From Thalassomonas viridans (GTDB lineage Bacteria; Pseudomonadota; Gammaproteobacteria; Enterobacterales; Alteromonadaceae), in the NCBI RefSeq assembly GCF_000948985.2, contig NZ_CP059733.1, positions 6,448,001-6,512,000 on the forward strand: a stretch of 64,000 nucleotides of DNA. Reading direction: 5' to 3'. The first letter of the stretch is position 1; each line of letters opens with the position of its first letter. The translations under genes and the position numbers were made by a program. The notes under the pieces are model-generated. The model ran no database searches and was not told the origin of the DNA. It worked only from the letters and a program-made list of their open reading frames with translations. Of the stretch, positions 62,647 to 64,000 are shown piece by piece.

Positions 62647-64000
62647 ATGGCTTTAGCAAACAAACCCGGACAAAAGCCCGTAGTCTGGAGCATATCCGGC
62701 AGCGACTGTTCCGGCGGCGCCGGCATCGCCGCCGACATCAAAACCGGCCACGGCCTGGGGGTGGAAGTCTGCTGTCTGATCACCGCCAATACGGTGCAAA
62801 ACTCGCAGCAGGTGTTGAATATCAACCCGGTCAATATCGATATTTTGCAGCAGCAGGTGGATATCCTGCTTGAAGACAAGCCTCCCGGCGTCATAAAAAT
62901 CGGCCTGGTAGCCAACAGCTATCAGCTGAACTGGCTGGCCCTGACCCTGGGCAAACTAAAACAGCAACTGCCGGGACTTAAGGTGATTTACGATCCCGTG
63001 GGCCAGGCCAGCGCCGGCGGTGTCTTGTCTTCACTGACCAGCAGGGATATCAGCGCCCTGCTGCCGCTGGTGGATGTTCTCACCCCGAACTTGCAGGAAG
63101 CCCAGACCTTAACCGGGTTAAACCAGATATCGGCAGCGGAGCTGGCACAGGCAGTCACCCGCCTCGGCGCCAAGGCCTGCATCATTAAAGGCGGCCATAA
63201 GCCGGGCAACAGCTGTGATGACTATTGCCTGGACAGCGGAGTTAACTATGCGCCGCAAGCAGGCGAAAACGGCATCAGCTACCGGTTAACCTCCCCCCGT
63301 TACGACACCAGTTACTCCCACGGCGGCGGCTGCAGCTTTGCCTCGGCCCTTAGTGCCTTTATCGCCCATGGCTACCTGCTGCGGGATGCCCTTACCCTGA
63401 CAAAAGCCTTTATCAACCAGGGGTTAAGCGCCTGCCAGGGAATAAACGATTATTACGGCGCCTTCGAACAGCTGGGCTGGCCCGCCGGACCAGAATATTT
63501 CCCCAAGGTTATGTTCGACAACGGCGCCGGTCTCAACGGCGCCTTTGCCCCGCTGGGCATCAGGCGCCCCGCCCCCCGCGAAGCCCTTAAACCCGGCGGC
63601 AAAAGGCTCGGCCTCTACCCTGTCATAGATTCCCTGGCCTGGCTCGAACGCCTGCTGCCTCTGGGACTGGAGATTATCCAACTTAGGATAAAAAATACCG
63701 AGCCTGACCAGCTGGAACAGATGGTCGCGGATGCGGTAAAAATGGCCAGGGCCCATAATACCCGGCTGTTTATCAATGACCACTGGCAACTGGCCATCAA
63801 ATACCAAGCCTATGGCGTACACCTGGGGCAGGAAGATTTGCATGAGGCGGACCTGGCACAGATACAGGCCGCGGGATTGCGCCTGGGCATCAGCACCCAC
63901 GGCTGTTACGAGTTTTTGCTGGCGCAGCAGCTGAAACCTTCCTACCTGGCCATAGGGGCGATTTATGATACCCAAACCAAAGATATGACGGGACAAATCC
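62647..64000 (+). CDS. thiDE: Bifunctional HMP-P kinase / thiamine-phosphate synthase ThiDE (3' end outside window)
   Basis: The frame is open to the last base (451 codons). Residues ~1-270 are ThiD (GSDCSGGAGIAADIKT at 18-33, IYDPVGQAS, VLTPNLQEA, IIKGGHK, SHGGGCSFASALSAF). A linker to about 320 leads into ThiE (RLGLYPVIDSLAWLERLL, EIIQLRIKN, FINDHWQLA, GVHLGQEDL, GISTHGCYE, YLAIGAIYDTQTK). The protein phosphorylates HMP-P and couples HMP-PP with the thiazole. The ATG lies one base after the thiG stop. The ThiE end is cut by the window. Confidence 0.93.
   Translation, partial: MALANKPGQKPVVWSISGSDCSGGAGIAADIKTGHGLGVEVCCLITANTVQNSQQVLNINPVNIDILQQQVDILLEDKPPGVIKIGLVANSYQLNWLALTLGKLKQQLPGLKVIYDPVGQASAGGVLSSLTSRDISALLPLVDVLTPNLQEAQTLTGLNQISAAELAQAVTRLGAKACIIKGGHKPGNSCDDYCLDSGVNYAPQAGENGISYRLTSPRYDTSYSHGGGCSFASALSAFIAHGYLLRDALTLTKAFINQGLSACQGINDYYGAFEQLGWPAGPEYFPKVMFDNGAGLNGAFAPLGIRRPAPREALKPGGKRLGLYPVIDSLAWLERLLPLGLEIIQLRIKNTEPDQLEQMVADAVKMARAHNTRLFINDHWQLAIKYQAYGVHLGQEDLHEADLAQIQAAGLRLGISTHGCYEFLLAQQLKPSYLAIGAIYDTQTKDMTGQI

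Overview
The window is chromosomal DNA from a marine gammaproteobacterium. A lateral-type flagellar cluster, a TonB receptor linked to a sugar phosphorylase, FlgO-type lipoproteins, and both ISAs1 and IS630 elements suggest Alteromonadales. A Colwelliaceae member such as Thalassomonas is my guess from gene content and protein style; it is not proven. No rRNA, tRNA or CRISPR array was seen.

Layout. (1) 1-6.3 kb: two large exported proteins, convergent and separated by a bidirectional terminator. (2) 6.4-18.8 kb: a lateral-flagellum export, filament and motor cluster. It holds two near-identical flagellins, fliD and fliS, then fliT-fliK-fliL-fliA-motA-motB and a PilZ gene. The order matches the Vibrio laf locus, but a di-heme cytochrome c peroxidase gene sits between fliS and fliT. 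A good sigma-54 promoter precedes fliT, and sigma-28-like promoters precede both flagellins. (3) 18.8-22.8 kb: small housekeeping and hypothetical genes, plus a 174-bp palindromic MITE-like element. (4) 22.8-31.1 kb: an alpha-glucoside utilisation locus (TonB receptor, LacI regulator, beta-phosphoglucomutase, GH65 phosphorylase, MFS permease) with four matching LacI-type operators. (5) 31.4-43.1 kb: three FlgO-like lipoproteins in an apparent operon with rmlB, rmlA and a sugar aminotransferase. Convergent to it is a minus-strand run of two methyltransferases, an acetyltransferase, twin cytoplasmic beta-propeller proteins, a WbqC protein and a large HMW1C/GT41-like glycosyltransferase. I read this as a flagellin or surface-protein glycosylation island. 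(6) 43.3-52.0 kb: a chaperone-usher-like pilus locus with two DUF4402 subunits, a PapD-type chaperone, an usher carrying a C-terminal SPOR-like domain and two SPOR lipoproteins, interrupted by an IS630 element. (7) 52.2-56.4 kb: a HutD/Ves protein, an ISAs1 element that cleanly splits a DUF1326 gene, a periplasmic binding protein and a small outer-membrane barrel. (8) 56.4-64 kb: an M1 aminopeptidase, then a TPP riboswitch and the thiamine operon thiC-thiO-thiS-thiG-thiDE, which runs off the end.

The most unusual content is the SPOR-equipped DUF4402 chaperone-usher locus and the FlgO/dTDP-sugar/HMW1C-like glycosylation island near the lateral flagellins. Also notable are the in-frame reconstructable DUF1326 gene broken by ISAs1 and an acetyltransferase whose only well-placed start codon is ATT.
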